A stretch of DNA of 46,345 bases from Eubacteriales bacterium (lineage in GTDB: Bacteria > Bacillota > Clostridia > Saccharofermentanales > UBA5734): positions 53,677 to 100,021 of the forward strand of contig JAQUDJ010000002.1 in NCBI GenBank assembly GCA_028685755.1. The letters are read 5' to 3'. The translations under genes and the position numbers were made by a program. Below are positions 38,065 to 45,762 of the stretch, one piece after another (position 1 is the first letter of the stretch; every line of letters starts with the position of its first letter). Below the pieces are notes generated by a model, which made no database searches, had not been told where the DNA came from, and saw only the letters and a program-made list of their open reading frames with translations.

Positions 38065-39030
38065 ATGAAACTCGGTGTATTTACGGTCATTCTCGGCGAT
38101 TTGCCGCTCGAACAGGCTCTCGCTTATCTCAAGTCCCAAGGTGTCCAAGAAGTTGAGATCGGTGTGGGTGGTAATCCCGGCACCGCACATGGTGATGCTA
38201 AGAAATTCTTAGCCGATCCGAAAGCACTCGCTGATTTTAAAGCAACGATCGATATGTCCGGCATCAAATTGGCTGCTTTGTCGACGCATGGCAATCCGGT
38301 CCACCCCAATCCTGAAATTGCTCGTCAAGACCACGAAGATTTTGAAGCAACTGTCCTAGTCGCTGAAAAGCTCGGCATCAAGACCGTTGTCACGTTCTCA
38401 GGCTGCCCAGGGGATTCAGATACCGCTACTTACCCGAACTGGGTTGTCGCGAGCTGGCCAACCGATCATCAGATCGTCAAGGAATGGCAGTGGAACGAAA
38501 AACTGATTCCATATTGGAAAAAAGCTGGTGCCTTTGCTGAAGCGCACGGTGTTCGCATTGCGATTGAAATGCACCCAGGCTTCAATGTCTATAATCCTTC
38601 GACCCTGCTACGGTTGCGTGAAGCTGTTGGTCCAGTAATTGGTGCCAATTTCGATCCGTCCCATCTCTTCTGGCAGGGGATCGATCCGGTTGCTGCTATC
38701 CGCGCCTTAAAAGGCGCAATCTACCATGTCCACGCTAAAGACACGAAAATCGATCCTTATAATAACGCGGTCAAGGGCGTCCTCGAAACCTCTTCGTTAG
38801 ATAGCCTCGGCGAGCGTTCTTGGATATTCCGCTCGGTCGGTTATGGTCACGGCGAAGCAGTCTGGCGCGCAATTTTCTCGGAACTACGTCTAGCTGGGTA
38901 CAACGGGATTATCTCGATTGAACACGAAGACGGTCTAATGACTCCGCGTGAAGGTCTGGAAAAAGCGATCCAAACCTTAAAAAATACGATCATTTTTGAA
39001 GACGATCAAGTCAATATGTTCTGGGCTTGA
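38065..39030 (+). CDS. Sugar phosphate isomerase/epimerase family protein (TIM barrel)
   Basis: AP-endonuclease-2-like TIM barrel of 321 residues. Candidate metal ligands are in IAIEMHPGFN, FDPSHLFWQG, YHVHAKDTK and ISIEHED, the four usual positions for a divalent metal that drives isomerisation, epimerisation or dehydration of keto-sugars. AAGGAA precedes the ATG, 29 bases after the dehydrogenase. The pair resembles catabolic modules for inositol, 3-keto-glycosides or uncommon sugars. No transporter or kinase is next to them, so the physiological substrate is open. Confidence 0.88.
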   Translation: MKLGVFTVILGDLPLEQALAYLKSQGVQEVEIGVGGNPGTAHGDAKKFLADPKALADFKATIDMSGIKLAALSTHGNPVHPNPEIARQDHEDFEATVLVAEKLGIKTVVTFSGCPGDSDTATYPNWVVASWPTDHQIVKEWQWNEKLIPYWKKAGAFAEAHGVRIAIEMHPGFNVYNPSTLLRLREAVGPVIGANFDPSHLFWQGIDPVAAIRALKGAIYHVHAKDTKIDPYNNAVKGVLETSSLDSLGERSWIFRSVGYGHGEAVWRAIFSELRLAGYNGIISIEHEDGLMTPREGLEKAIQTLKNTIIFEDDQVNMFWA

Positions 39031-39080
39031 ACATAGGTTTTTAATCAAACATGTACCGAAAATCAGACTAGCTTAGATCG

Positions 39081-39125
39081 AACAAGCTCAAATCAAACAA
39101 GCTCAAATCAAACAAGCTCAAATCA
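39081..39125. repeat. Three tandem copies of a 15-bp unit
   Basis: AACAAGCTCAAATCA is repeated three times without a break. Each copy contains the left arm (GCTCAA) of the terminator hairpin that follows, so three alternative stems are possible. Confidence 0.9.
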
Positions 39126-39144
39126 AAAAATTATTGAGCTTTTT
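39113..39144. terminator. Terminator after the isomerase gene
   Basis: GCTCAA in the last repeat unit pairs with TTGAGC (39134-39139), followed by seven T residues. It overlaps the last codons of the convergent DUF1836 gene. Confidence 0.7.
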
Positions 39145-39604
39145 TTAAGGCATCGCTACACAAGATTGTACAGATCGAAGCCTCTAGGGCTAATTGGAAT
39201 GCCGTCATGTGTGGCAAACGTTTGAAGGTTTCGGCAAAAACCTTTTCTTGCGTGGCGCAAAAATCAAGATAAAGTTGTTGAATCGTTTGGTTAGATTCAG
39301 GTTTGAGCAAAAGGCGGAGCTCATCGAGCGAACTAGCAGGCTTTAATATACATAGCATGATCAGCTGGGCTAGGAGTTCGCGATTGTATTTTTTGCCCGT
39401 GGGCCGTGAAATGACGCCGCTTTTCACGTAGTTGTTGATCATCGAAGGTGTGATAAAAACACGGCCATCAACAAAGTACGAGCGACATGTCTGCTCGAGG
39501 TATGTAACGACCTGATCCATGTATAACCCTAAGTCCGGCAAATTTTCCCAACCCGGTGGAATAAACGAAACGGTTGCGTCTGACTGCTCCTGCAGCGGTT
39601 TCAT
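39131..39604 (-). CDS. DUF1836 domain protein, putative regulator
   Basis: 157 residues from the ATG at 39604, which has GGAGGG seven bases upstream; an in-frame start eight codons earlier lies before that site. The centre reads VFITPSMINNYVKSGVISRPTGKKYNRELLAQLIMLCILK, which is the DUF1836 pattern and looks like a MerR-type winged-helix DNA-binding segment. The family is common in Clostridia and its function is not established. It diverges from the SGNH hydrolase gene, with an inverted repeat in between that could be its operator. Confidence 0.8.
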   Translation of the reverse strand: MKPLQEQSDATVSFIPPGWENLPDLGLYMDQVVTYLEQTCRSYFVDGRVFITPSMINNYVKSGVISRPTGKKYNRELLAQLIMLCILKPASSLDELRLLLKPESNQTIQQLYLDFCATQEKVFAETFKRLPHMTAFQLALEASICTILCSDALKKAQ

Positions 39605-39717
39605 AAAAGTTCCCTCCAAATAGCTCAATCGGTCGTTTTCATTCCAACAGGATAGAAACGGTTTAATTTACTTTATCACGTCATTATGAAATTTAAAACA
39701 TCAAAGATGATTGTGTC

Positions 39718-39762
39718 TTGACATAAATATTTAAAAGCGTAATCTAGTATTAATAACTAGAT
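39718..39762 (+). promoter_or_regulatory. SGNH hydrolase promoter with operator-like inverted repeat
   Basis: TTGACA at 39718-39723 is a perfect -35; the -10 is weak (TAATCT, 39740-39745, 16-base gap). A perfect 7-bp inverted repeat ATCTAGT/ACTAGAT with a 7-base spacer (39742-39762) overlaps the -10 and the start site, which suggests regulation, perhaps by the divergent DUF1836 protein. Confidence 0.5.
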
Positions 39763-39776
39763 AAGAGGCTATAAAT

Positions 39777-40469
39777 ATGACAACACAAGCTATACATATT
39801 TGGGGTGACTCAATCGGCAAAGGAATCATCTTTGATGAGGCCCGCAGTCGCTATTCGCTGACCGCATGGTCATACGCAGATCAAATTAAAGAAACCTTTG
39901 GTATCCCCGTGCATAATCATGCCCGAATGGGAGCCACGGTCATCGAAGGCCTAAAGACACTGCAGACTCGGGGGTTTGATGAGCAAGTACATCAAGATGA
40001 AATCATCGCCATTGAATACGGCGGCAATGATTGTGATCTAAATTGGGCACAAATTGCGGACAACCCAGAACAGGACCATTCTGCCAAAGTTCCTTTACCC
40101 ATTTTTCGTGAGAAATTGATGGATTTTGTCCAGCTCGTCCGCAAGTCGGGAGGCCGGCCGGTCTTGGTTACACCCCCGCCACTCGAAGCAACGCGCTATT
40201 TTAATTGGGTAACAAAAGGCTTAAATGCAACTTCAATTCTTAAATTTATTGGAGATGTCCAGCATATTTATCGCTGGCAAGAGCGCTATGCATTAGTTGT
40301 GCGCGATGTGGCACAAAAAACCGGTTGTGAACTGTTTGATATACGCGACCATTTTCTATCGAATCGGCATTTCGCCGACCTCCTATGCGTTGACGGCATC
40401 CATCCAAACCAAAAAGGGCAAGCCTTGATCACTCAGTTAGTCCTCCAGAAGTTAGCCCTATGGAAATAA
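39777..40469 (+). CDS. SGNH/GDSL hydrolase
   Basis: Esterase-lipase fold protein of 230 residues without a signal peptide, so probably cytosolic. The nucleophile is in HIWGDSIGKG (Ser12), the block III Asn in YGGNDCDLN (82-85), and the acid-base pair in DGIHPNQKG (Asp206, His209). The block II Gly is in HARMGATVIEG. Family members deacetylate sugars or cleave lipid esters; the substrate here is unknown. AAGAGG precedes the ATG. It diverges from the DUF1836 gene. Confidence 0.88.
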   Translation: MTTQAIHIWGDSIGKGIIFDEARSRYSLTAWSYADQIKETFGIPVHNHARMGATVIEGLKTLQTRGFDEQVHQDEIIAIEYGGNDCDLNWAQIADNPEQDHSAKVPLPIFREKLMDFVQLVRKSGGRPVLVTPPPLEATRYFNWVTKGLNATSILKFIGDVQHIYRWQERYALVVRDVAQKTGCELFDIRDHFLSNRHFADLLCVDGIHPNQKGQALITQLVLQKLALWK

Positions 40470-40915
40470 ACCCAGCGTTGGAACGGAATGCGCCATTCCA
40501 ATAGTATTTCCTTTTTGCAGATTCACTTGATGGTTAAATATATCCAAACAGTGGTTTGTTGAGATTCTTTTGTAAAAGGCTTTATTTGGAAAGCTACGCA
40601 TCACATTAAATTCAAACTATTTAAACAAAACAATGATGAATTGAATCTTAAAGTGAACACTACCCTAAACGCCGTAGGCATTTTGTTGGTGATCGGGAGA
40701 GGCTTTGAGTGTCAGACCCGGTTGCCTTAGTTGGGTCAACCCCCAACCCCCAATGCTTTTGCATCCTGTACCTGATGTAGCTTGAGCATGACCAGACGGG
40801 CGCATCAAAAGCACCCCGCCGCACCCCACCCATGCCTGCCCAATAAAAAATGCCCACGATCTTAGCGTCGTGGGCATTTTGTTGGTAAGTGCGAGAAGTT
40901 CCTAGTTTGCTACAA
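40470..40915. other. Intergenic region with structured, C-rich segment
   Basis: 446 bp without a credible gene. A weak hairpin (TTGGAA/TTCCAA) follows the SGNH gene near 40489-40502. From 40677 to 40886 the base composition changes: runs of C on the plus strand, hairpins GACCC/GGGTC (40715-40737) and TGCTTTTG/CAAAAGCA (40754-40813), and the 14-base GGCATTTTGTTGGT at both ends (40677-40690 and 40873-40886). It could encode a small RNA or be a relic of a duplication. Confidence 0.5.
40847..40880 (-). terminator. Terminator of ilvN-ilvC
   Basis: A 13-bp perfect stem (40847-40859 with 40868-40880) and 8-nt loop. Read on the minus strand it follows ilvC by 35 bases and ends in six T residues. Confidence 0.88.
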
Positions 40916-41917
40916 TCAAACTTCGATTTCGTTGTTCCAGCTCATCATGGCGCGGAGTTCGCGACCGACTTGTTCAACCTGATGCTCGGTTTCGAGACGA
41001 CGGCGGGACAAGAAATTCGGGCGACCAGCTTGGTTTTCGAGGATCCAGTTGCGGGCGAACGTGCCTTCTTGGATTTCCTGGAGCACTTTTTTCATTTCTT
41101 TCTTAGTGTCGTCGGTGATGATGCGACGGCCGATCATGTAATCGCCGTATTCAGCGGTATCGCTGACGGAGTAGCGCATCAGGGTCAAACCGCCCTGCGC
41201 GATCATGTCGACGATCAGTTTGACTTCGTGAACACATTCATAGTAGGCGTTTTCTGGATCGTAACCGGCTTCAACGAGGGTTTCGAATCCGGCTTTCATC
41301 AGTTCTGCGACGCCGCCGCAAAGGACTGCTTGTTCGCCGAAGAGATCGGTTTCGGTTTCTTCGCGGAAGGTGGTGCCGAGGACGCCACCGCGGGCGCAAC
41401 CGATACCATAGGCGTAGTCAAACGCTTTGTCTTGGCAAGTGCCAGTCGCATCTTGATAGATTGCGAAAAGACCTGGAACACCGCGGCCTTGTTGATACTG
41501 GAAGCGGACGGTATGACCCGGACCCTTCGGGGCAACGAGGAATACGTCGACATCAGCTGGCGGGACAATGCGATTGAAGTGGATATTAAAACCATGGGCA
41601 AAAGCCAAGGCTTTGCCGGCAGTTAGGTGCGGTTTGATGCTCTGTTCATATAGTTCAGGTTGCTTTTCATCGTTGATCAGGATCATGATCACATCGGCCA
41701 TGGCAGCTGCTTCAGCAGCAACAGCGACTTTGAGACCAGCCGCTTCAGCTTTTGCCCACGATTTGCTGCCTTCGTAGAGACCGACAACCACATTGAAGCC
41801 GCTCTCTTTGAGGTTTAGCGCGTGTGCGTGGCCTTGTGAGCCGTAACCGATGATCGCAACGGTTTTGCCATCGAGTGCGTGCGTGCGGCATTCATCAATT
41901 TTGTAGATTTTTTTCAT
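40916..41917 (-). CDS. ilvC: Ketol-acid reductoisomerase
   Basis: Isomerises and reduces acetolactate or acetohydroxybutyrate to the dihydroxy acid, the step between IlvBN and IlvD. It is a class I enzyme of 333 residues. The nucleotide motif is [20 protein letters not shown], and the metal ligands lie in [16 protein letters not shown]. The cofactor loop reads GLYEGSKSW where many NADPH enzymes have GLRxGSxSW, so the Arg is missing and an acid is present. GGAGG precedes the ATG. It forms a minus-strand unit with ilvN 99 bases upstream and ends at a strong terminator. Confidence 0.97.
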   Translation of the reverse strand: MKKIYKIDECRTHALDGKTVAIIGYGSQGHAHALNLKESGFNVVVGLYEGSKSWAKAEAAGLKVAVAAEAAAMADVIMILINDEKQPELYEQSIKPHLTAGKALAFAHGFNIHFNRIVPPADVDVFLVAPKGPGHTVRFQYQQGRGVPGLFAIYQDATGTCQDKAFDYAYGIGCARGGVLGTTFREETETDLFGEQAVLCGGVAELMKAGFETLVEAGYDPENAYYECVHEVKLIVDMIAQGGLTLMRYSVSDTAEYGDYMIGRRIITDDTKKEMKKVLQEIQEGTFARNWILENQAGRPNFLSRRRLETEHQVEQVGRELRAMMSWNNEIEV

Positions 41918-42016
41918 GTGAGATCCTCCATAAATTAGGTTTGCTTTGTTGTTTGATCACTTGGTCGGTTTTGAGTTAGATAGTTATATTGGGATGAACG
42001 ATTTCGATTGATTCGA

Positions 42017-42520
42017 TTAGGATTGGATTTCGACATTCATGAATTGTTCGCCACGTTCGATCGAAATCGTACCGGTGCGAACTAGCTCGAGGACGCCGTA
42101 GGGATCAAGTAGTTCTTGCATCGCGCGGATTTTACTTTCATTGCCGGTCATTTCGATCGTCATGGTACGCGGCGAGACATCGATGACATGACCACGGAAA
42201 ATATCGACGATGTCCATGATTTCGCCGCGGCTTTCGGCTGTACACCGAACTTTGACAAAGATCAGTTCGCGCGAAAAATGATCGTCTGGATTAAGATGGC
42301 GAACGATCAAGACATCCGGGAGCTTGTGGAGTTGTTTGGTAATTTGGTCAACGAGTCTCAGATCACCCAAGAGGGTGATCGAAATGCGCGAAATTGCAGG
42401 GTTCTGGGTGGTGCCAACCGCAAGACTTTCAATGTTGAAACCACGGCGGGCAAAGAGGTTAGTGACCCGGGTCAGGACCCCGGCACGATTTTCGACTAGA
42501 ATCGACAAGCTTTGCAGCAT
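42017..42520 (-). CDS. ilvN: Acetolactate synthase small (regulatory) subunit
   Basis: 167 residues from the ATG at 42520, which has GGAGGT seven bases upstream; the longer reading to 42550 starts before that site. It begins with an ACT domain, LSILVENRAGVLTRVTNLFARRGFNIESL, that binds valine for feedback inhibition, followed by the ALS small-subunit C-terminal domain (ELIFVKV on). It is the partner of IlvB, whose gene is about 7.5 kb away on the opposite strand, and sits upstream of ilvC. Confidence 0.95.
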   Translation of the reverse strand: MLQSLSILVENRAGVLTRVTNLFARRGFNIESLAVGTTQNPAISRISITLLGDLRLVDQITKQLHKLPDVLIVRHLNPDDHFSRELIFVKVRCTAESRGEIMDIVDIFRGHVIDVSPRTMTIEMTGNESKIRAMQELLDPYGVLELVRTGTISIERGEQFMNVEIQS

Positions 42521-42550
42521 AGCAAACCTCCAGACTGACTTTCCCATCAA

Positions 42551-42578
42551 ATTATCATGTTTAGCTGGTTTTCGGCAA
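42551..42578 (-). promoter_or_regulatory. Putative promoter of ilvN-ilvC
   Basis: On the minus strand TTGCCG (42573-42578) and GATAAT (42551-42556) are 16 bases apart, about 30 bases before the ilvN start. No T-box or attenuator peptide is seen. Confidence 0.5.
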
Positions 42579-42622
42579 CCGATTTACGGAGAAGGTCGAA
42601 AAACGATCAGAAAAAACGGTGC

Positions 42623-43063
42623 CTACGGAACTGAAATATCATCACGCGAGTTTGCTTTCAATAAATCGCGGATTTCTTCGAGCAATTGGACGTCCGCAGG
42701 TTTCGTTGTTTCAGCCTCGAGTTCCTTCAGTAAGTCAAATTTATCACGTAACTTATTCATACCTTTGACAATCAGAAAAATCGTGAAGCCAATGATGAAA
42801 AATTGCAAGGTGACTTGGATCAATTTGCCATAACTGATTGCCACTTCCGGTTTTGCGACTGCGCCATCTTTGATCTGGGCAACAGCGAGCACGATCTTGA
42901 GGTCGATAAAATTGATCCCGGCGGTAATGAATCCGATGATGGGCATAATGATGTCATTGACTAAACTGTTGACGATTGCCCCAAAGGCGGACCCCATGAT
43001 CAAGCCGATAGCCAGATCCATGACATTGCCACGCAACATAAATTTTTTGAGTTCTTTCCACAT
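42623..43063 (-). CDS. mscL: Large-conductance mechanosensitive channel MscL
   Basis: Pentameric membrane channel that opens under tension and releases solutes on osmotic downshock. It has 146 residues. The N-terminal helix and first membrane helix read KEFKxF-like ELKKFMLRGNVMDLAIGLIMG, where the pore-lining Gly/Ala pattern is intact; the second membrane helix is at about 76-100 and a cytosolic coiled helix ends the protein (KPADVQLLEEIRDLL). GGAGG precedes the ATG by seven bases. It lies between ilvN and a small ATPase gene on the same strand and has its own likely promoter. Confidence 0.95.
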   Translation of the reverse strand: MWKELKKFMLRGNVMDLAIGLIMGSAFGAIVNSLVNDIIMPIIGFITAGINFIDLKIVLAVAQIKDGAVAKPEVAISYGKLIQVTLQFFIIGFTIFLIVKGMNKLRDKFDLLKELEAETTKPADVQLLEEIRDLLKANSRDDISVP

Positions 43064-43098
43064 GGTGGAGCCTCCATATCTTGGTTTGTACTTATAAA

Positions 43099-43126
43099 GG
43101 TATAGGTGAGATCAAATTCGTATCAA
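43099..43126 (-). promoter_or_regulatory. Putative mscL promoter
   Basis: On the minus strand TTGATA (43121-43126) and TATACC (43099-43104) are 16 bases apart, overlapping the tail of the preceding terminator. Confidence 0.5.
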
Positions 43127-43150
43127 AAAGGGGCACCGGTTGGTACCCCT
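43125..43150 (-). terminator. Terminator of the small P-loop gene
   Basis: On the minus strand a 9-bp stem with one G-T pair (43129-43137 with 43142-43150) and a 4-nt loop is followed by TTTT. Confidence 0.8.
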
Positions 43151-43190
43151 CATCATGCGACATTATCAGACAAAACGCGACGATCTGGGA

Positions 43191-43601
43191 TTAGCAGTAC
43201 TGGCGGATGCCTTCTGAGAGGTCGGCCATCTCAGCCGAGAGAATGATCGAAACGTTCAAATTGTTCTTACTAGCATAGGCTTCTAAATCTTTGAGAAAGG
43301 CCTCGAGATGAGTCAGATCTGAGTCACCGGTAACCTTTGTAATAGAGTCGACATAGAGATGAGTCAGGTCATAATCTTCAGCATTGATCCCTGCGATGAA
43401 AGCGAGCAGTTCGCGATAACCTTTGACAGGGTATTCAAGAATATCAATCAGGCGGATTTTGTATTTGACGAGGCGATTGAGCCTTCCACCATATTCGATG
43501 CAGACAACATCTGCCGCATCATTGTAAGCCTGAGCATTGAGGTCATCAACCAGCTGGCCTGTTTTGCCGCTGCCTTTGCCACCAACAATTACCTTGACCA
43601 T
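43191..43601 (-). CDS. Small P-loop NTPase of unknown function
   Basis: 136 residues from the ATG at 43601 (GGGAG eight bases upstream). A perfect Walker A GGKGSGKT is at 7-14 and a Walker B-like strand at THLYVDSIT. It lacks ABC, AAA or SMC signatures, and is about the length of a minimal P-loop domain. Similar clostridial proteins are sometimes labelled PilT-like ATPases, which I would not rely on. It is monocistronic, ended by its own terminator. Function unknown. Confidence 0.75.
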   Translation of the reverse strand: MVKVIVGGKGSGKTGQLVDDLNAQAYNDAADVVCIEYGGRLNRLVKYKIRLIDILEYPVKGYRELLAFIAGINAEDYDLTHLYVDSITKVTGDSDLTHLEAFLKDLEAYASKNNLNVSIILSAEMADLSEGIRQYC

Positions 43602-43761
43602 AAGCATCTCTCCCTTGTATGTGTGATTGTGCCGGATGAATTTTTGTTTCGGCTTGTCATTATTGTAACCTAACAAAAGATTGAAATAAAAGACTTAATA
43701 TAAATATTTAACGTGAATTATCTGGGTTTTTGCTCGCTGTTGTGCGAGTACTCGGGATCGC

Positions 43762-43790
43762 TTGCCAAGTGAATGGCCTTGTGTTAGAAT
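43762..43790 (+). promoter_or_regulatory. Promoter of the rimP-nusA-infB operon
   Basis: TTGCCA (43762-43767) and TAGAAT (43785-43790) with a 17-base gap; predicted start near 43797, about 72 bases before rimP. Confidence 0.75.
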
Positions 43791-43814
43791 TTAGGTGTTC
43801 AGATGCAGTTTTCG

Positions 43815-43850
43815 GAAAGAGTGGGGTTTCGCCCCGCTCTTTCTTGTTAA
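43815..43850 (+). terminator. Terminator-like hairpin in the rimP leader
   Basis: A 12-bp stem with one G-T pair (43815-43826 with 43832-43843) and a 5-nt loop, followed by TTGTT. It is inside the predicted leader, 25 bases before rimP, so it may act as an attenuator rather than end an upstream gene. Confidence 0.65.
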
Positions 43851-43868
43851 AAGCCAGAAAGGAAGCCC

Positions 43869-44339
43869 ATGCCCGAACGATCCCGCCACGCACAAGCCGT
43901 ATATGATGCGCTTGTTGAACGTGTAGAAGCCCTCGGCGTTGATCTCGTCGACGTTATTTTTTCTAAGGAAGGATCGGCGAGTTTTCTCCGCATCCTGATC
44001 GACAAAGATGGTGGTGTATCCCTCGATGATTGCACCGCTGTCAACCACCTCGTGGACCCGATCATCGACCATGAATTAAAATTAACCAACCACGATTACT
44101 TAGAAGTCCAATCACCAGGTCTCGAAAGACCATTAAAGACAGACCGTGAGTTGACCCGTTACCAAGGTAGTACGATTGAGATTTCACTTTATGAAGCAAT
44201 CGATAATTGCAAGAAATTTAGCGGCAAGCTCGGACCTTTCACCGACTCAGAAATAACTTTAATCCGCGCAGATGCTAGCACGCAGCTATTTTTGCGAGAT
44301 AAAGTAGCCAAAATCAAACGAATTGTTGTATTTGAATAA
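43869..44339 (+). CDS. rimP: Ribosome maturation factor RimP
   Basis: Assembly factor for the 30S subunit, 156 residues. The N-terminal domain contains LGVDLVDVIFSKEGSASFLRILIDKDGGVSLDDCTAV and the strand LEVQSPGLERPLKTDRE, both signature RimP blocks; the C-terminal half is the small Sm-like domain. GGAAG precedes the ATG. It is the first gene of the conserved rimP-nusA-rnpM-ylxQ-infB operon. Confidence 0.96.
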   Translation: MPERSRHAQAVYDALVERVEALGVDLVDVIFSKEGSASFLRILIDKDGGVSLDDCTAVNHLVDPIIDHELKLTNHDYLEVQSPGLERPLKTDRELTRYQGSTIEISLYEAIDNCKKFSGKLGPFTDSEITLIRADASTQLFLRDKVAKIKRIVVFE

Positions 44340-44357
44340 AAAGGAGAATCCAAAGAC

Positions 44358-45476
44358 ATGAACGCAGAGCTCATTGAAGCCATCCGATTACTCGAAAAGG
44401 AACGTGGCGTTGACGCCGAAATCCTCTTTGAAGCGATCGAGGAATCCCTCGTTTCTGCTTACAAGCGTGAATTCGAAGCCAAAACCACCGATAATATTCG
44501 AGCCGAAGTTGACCGTGAATCTGGTGAAATGCGCGTCTACCTGACCAAGACCGTTGTCGAAGTCGTTGATGATCCGAATGCTGAAATGTCCCTCGAAGAA
44601 GCTCGTGCCTTGTCCGAAGATTTCGATCTCGGCGATATGATGGAGTACCAGCTCAGCCCGCAGGATTTCGGTCGTCTAGCTGCCCAAACAGCCAAAAATG
44701 TCATTAATCAGAAGCTTTCAAGCGCTGAGCGTGAACGCATTCAAAATGAATTTTCCAACCGCGTTGGTGAAATTTCTGCGGGTGTTGTTCAACGCAAAGA
44801 CCGCCGAGAAGTCATCGTCGATATCGGCCGTGCTGAAGCTGTGCTCCCTTTCAATGAGCAGGTTCGGAATGATGGTTACAATTTCAATCAGCGGATGCGT
44901 TTTTACATCCTGAAAGTGGATGAGAAGAAGGGTCGCCCGATCGTTTATGTGTCCCGCAGCCATCCCAATCTTGTCCGCAAGCTCTTCGAACAAGAAGTCC
45001 CAGAAATTGCCGGTGGTATTGTTGAAATTGTCTCCATTGCCCGCGAAGCCGGTTCCCGCTCCAAAATTGCTGTCGCCTCGCGCGATGCCAATGTTGATGG
45101 CGTTGGTGCTTGCGTCGGTCAGCGTGGCCTTCGTGTCCAAGCTGTCATGGACGAATTGATGGGTGAAAAAATCGACATCATTGAATGGGATTCTGACGTC
45201 ACCGTTTTTATCAGTAACGCCTTAAGCCCAGCCAAAGTCGTCAAAGTTGACATTTTGTCGGATGACAAAATTGCTCGCGTAGTTGTACCTGATCATCAGC
45301 TGTCACTAGCCATCGGGCGTGAAGGCCAAAATGCGCGACTTGCTGCTCGTTTGACTGGCTGGAAGATCGATATCAAGAGTGAATCACAGTATCGTGAAGC
45401 GGTTGAAGCCGAATTTATGAATAGTTTCGCACAGGCTGTCGAAGCGAATATCGAAGTCGAAGGTGAAGATGCCTAA
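44358..45476 (+). CDS. nusA: Transcription termination/antitermination factor NusA
   Basis: RNA polymerase-bound factor that promotes pausing and intrinsic termination. It has 372 residues, the Gram-positive length without the C-terminal acidic repeats of E. coli. The N-terminal domain (about 1-125) binds polymerase, followed by an S1 domain (about 135-200), then KH1 and KH2 domains; the GxxG loops are visible in VGACVGQRGLRVQ and LAIGREGQNARLAARLTGW. AAGGAG precedes the ATG. The rnpM start lies within its last codons. Confidence 0.97.
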   Translation: MNAELIEAIRLLEKERGVDAEILFEAIEESLVSAYKREFEAKTTDNIRAEVDRESGEMRVYLTKTVVEVVDDPNAEMSLEEARALSEDFDLGDMMEYQLSPQDFGRLAAQTAKNVINQKLSSAERERIQNEFSNRVGEISAGVVQRKDRREVIVDIGRAEAVLPFNEQVRNDGYNFNQRMRFYILKVDEKKGRPIVYVSRSHPNLVRKLFEQEVPEIAGGIVEIVSIAREAGSRSKIAVASRDANVDGVGACVGQRGLRVQAVMDELMGEKIDIIEWDSDVTVFISNALSPAKVVKVDILSDDKIARVVVPDHQLSLAIGREGQNARLAARLTGWKIDIKSESQYREAVEAEFMNSFAQAVEANIEVEGEDA

Positions 45477-45762
45477 ACATATTCCCGTTCGCCAATGTGT
45501 GTCCTGCCGGACTGCACACCCCAAGCGCGAACTGCTGCGCATTGTTTTTAATCAGGCTGGTGAGATTGATCTCGATCCAACGGGTAAAAAACCTGGCCGC
45601 GGTGCCTATATCTGCCGGACACGGGAGTGCCTTGAACTGGCTATCCGTGCCCACAAACTCGATCGCAGTCTCAAGACGAAGATCGATGAACAAGTCATCG
45701 CCGCTTTGGTGGCACAACTGGAGGCATTGCCCAAACGTGACGACACCAGCGACGACTCCTGA
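45469..45762 (+). CDS. rnpM: RNase P modulator RnpM (YlxR family)
   Basis: RNA-binding protein of 97 residues. The family opening RQCVSCRTAHPKRELLRIV and GRGAYICRTREC are clear. YlxR of B. subtilis has been shown to bind and modulate RNase P. The ATG at 45469 overlaps the end of nusA; a GTG at 45463 is an alternative two codons upstream. AAGGTG lies just before. It is part of the nusA-infB operon. Confidence 0.92.
   Translation: MPKHIPVRQCVSCRTAHPKRELLRIVFNQAGEIDLDPTGKKPGRGAYICRTRECLELAIRAHKLDRSLKTKIDEQVIAALVAQLEALPKRDDTSDDS

Noticed and set aside
39081-39125. Short repeat array as CRISPR
   Set aside because: Units are 15 bp with no spacers and no cas genes.
40660-40877. Two overlapping minus-strand ORFs of 65-70 codons
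   Set aside because: Composition is driven by the C-rich segment, frames overlap, and they include the ilvC terminator hairpin.
40889-41626. 245-codon plus-strand ORF
   Set aside because: It lies entirely or nearly so antisense to ilvC, whose product is unmistakable; it is a shadow.
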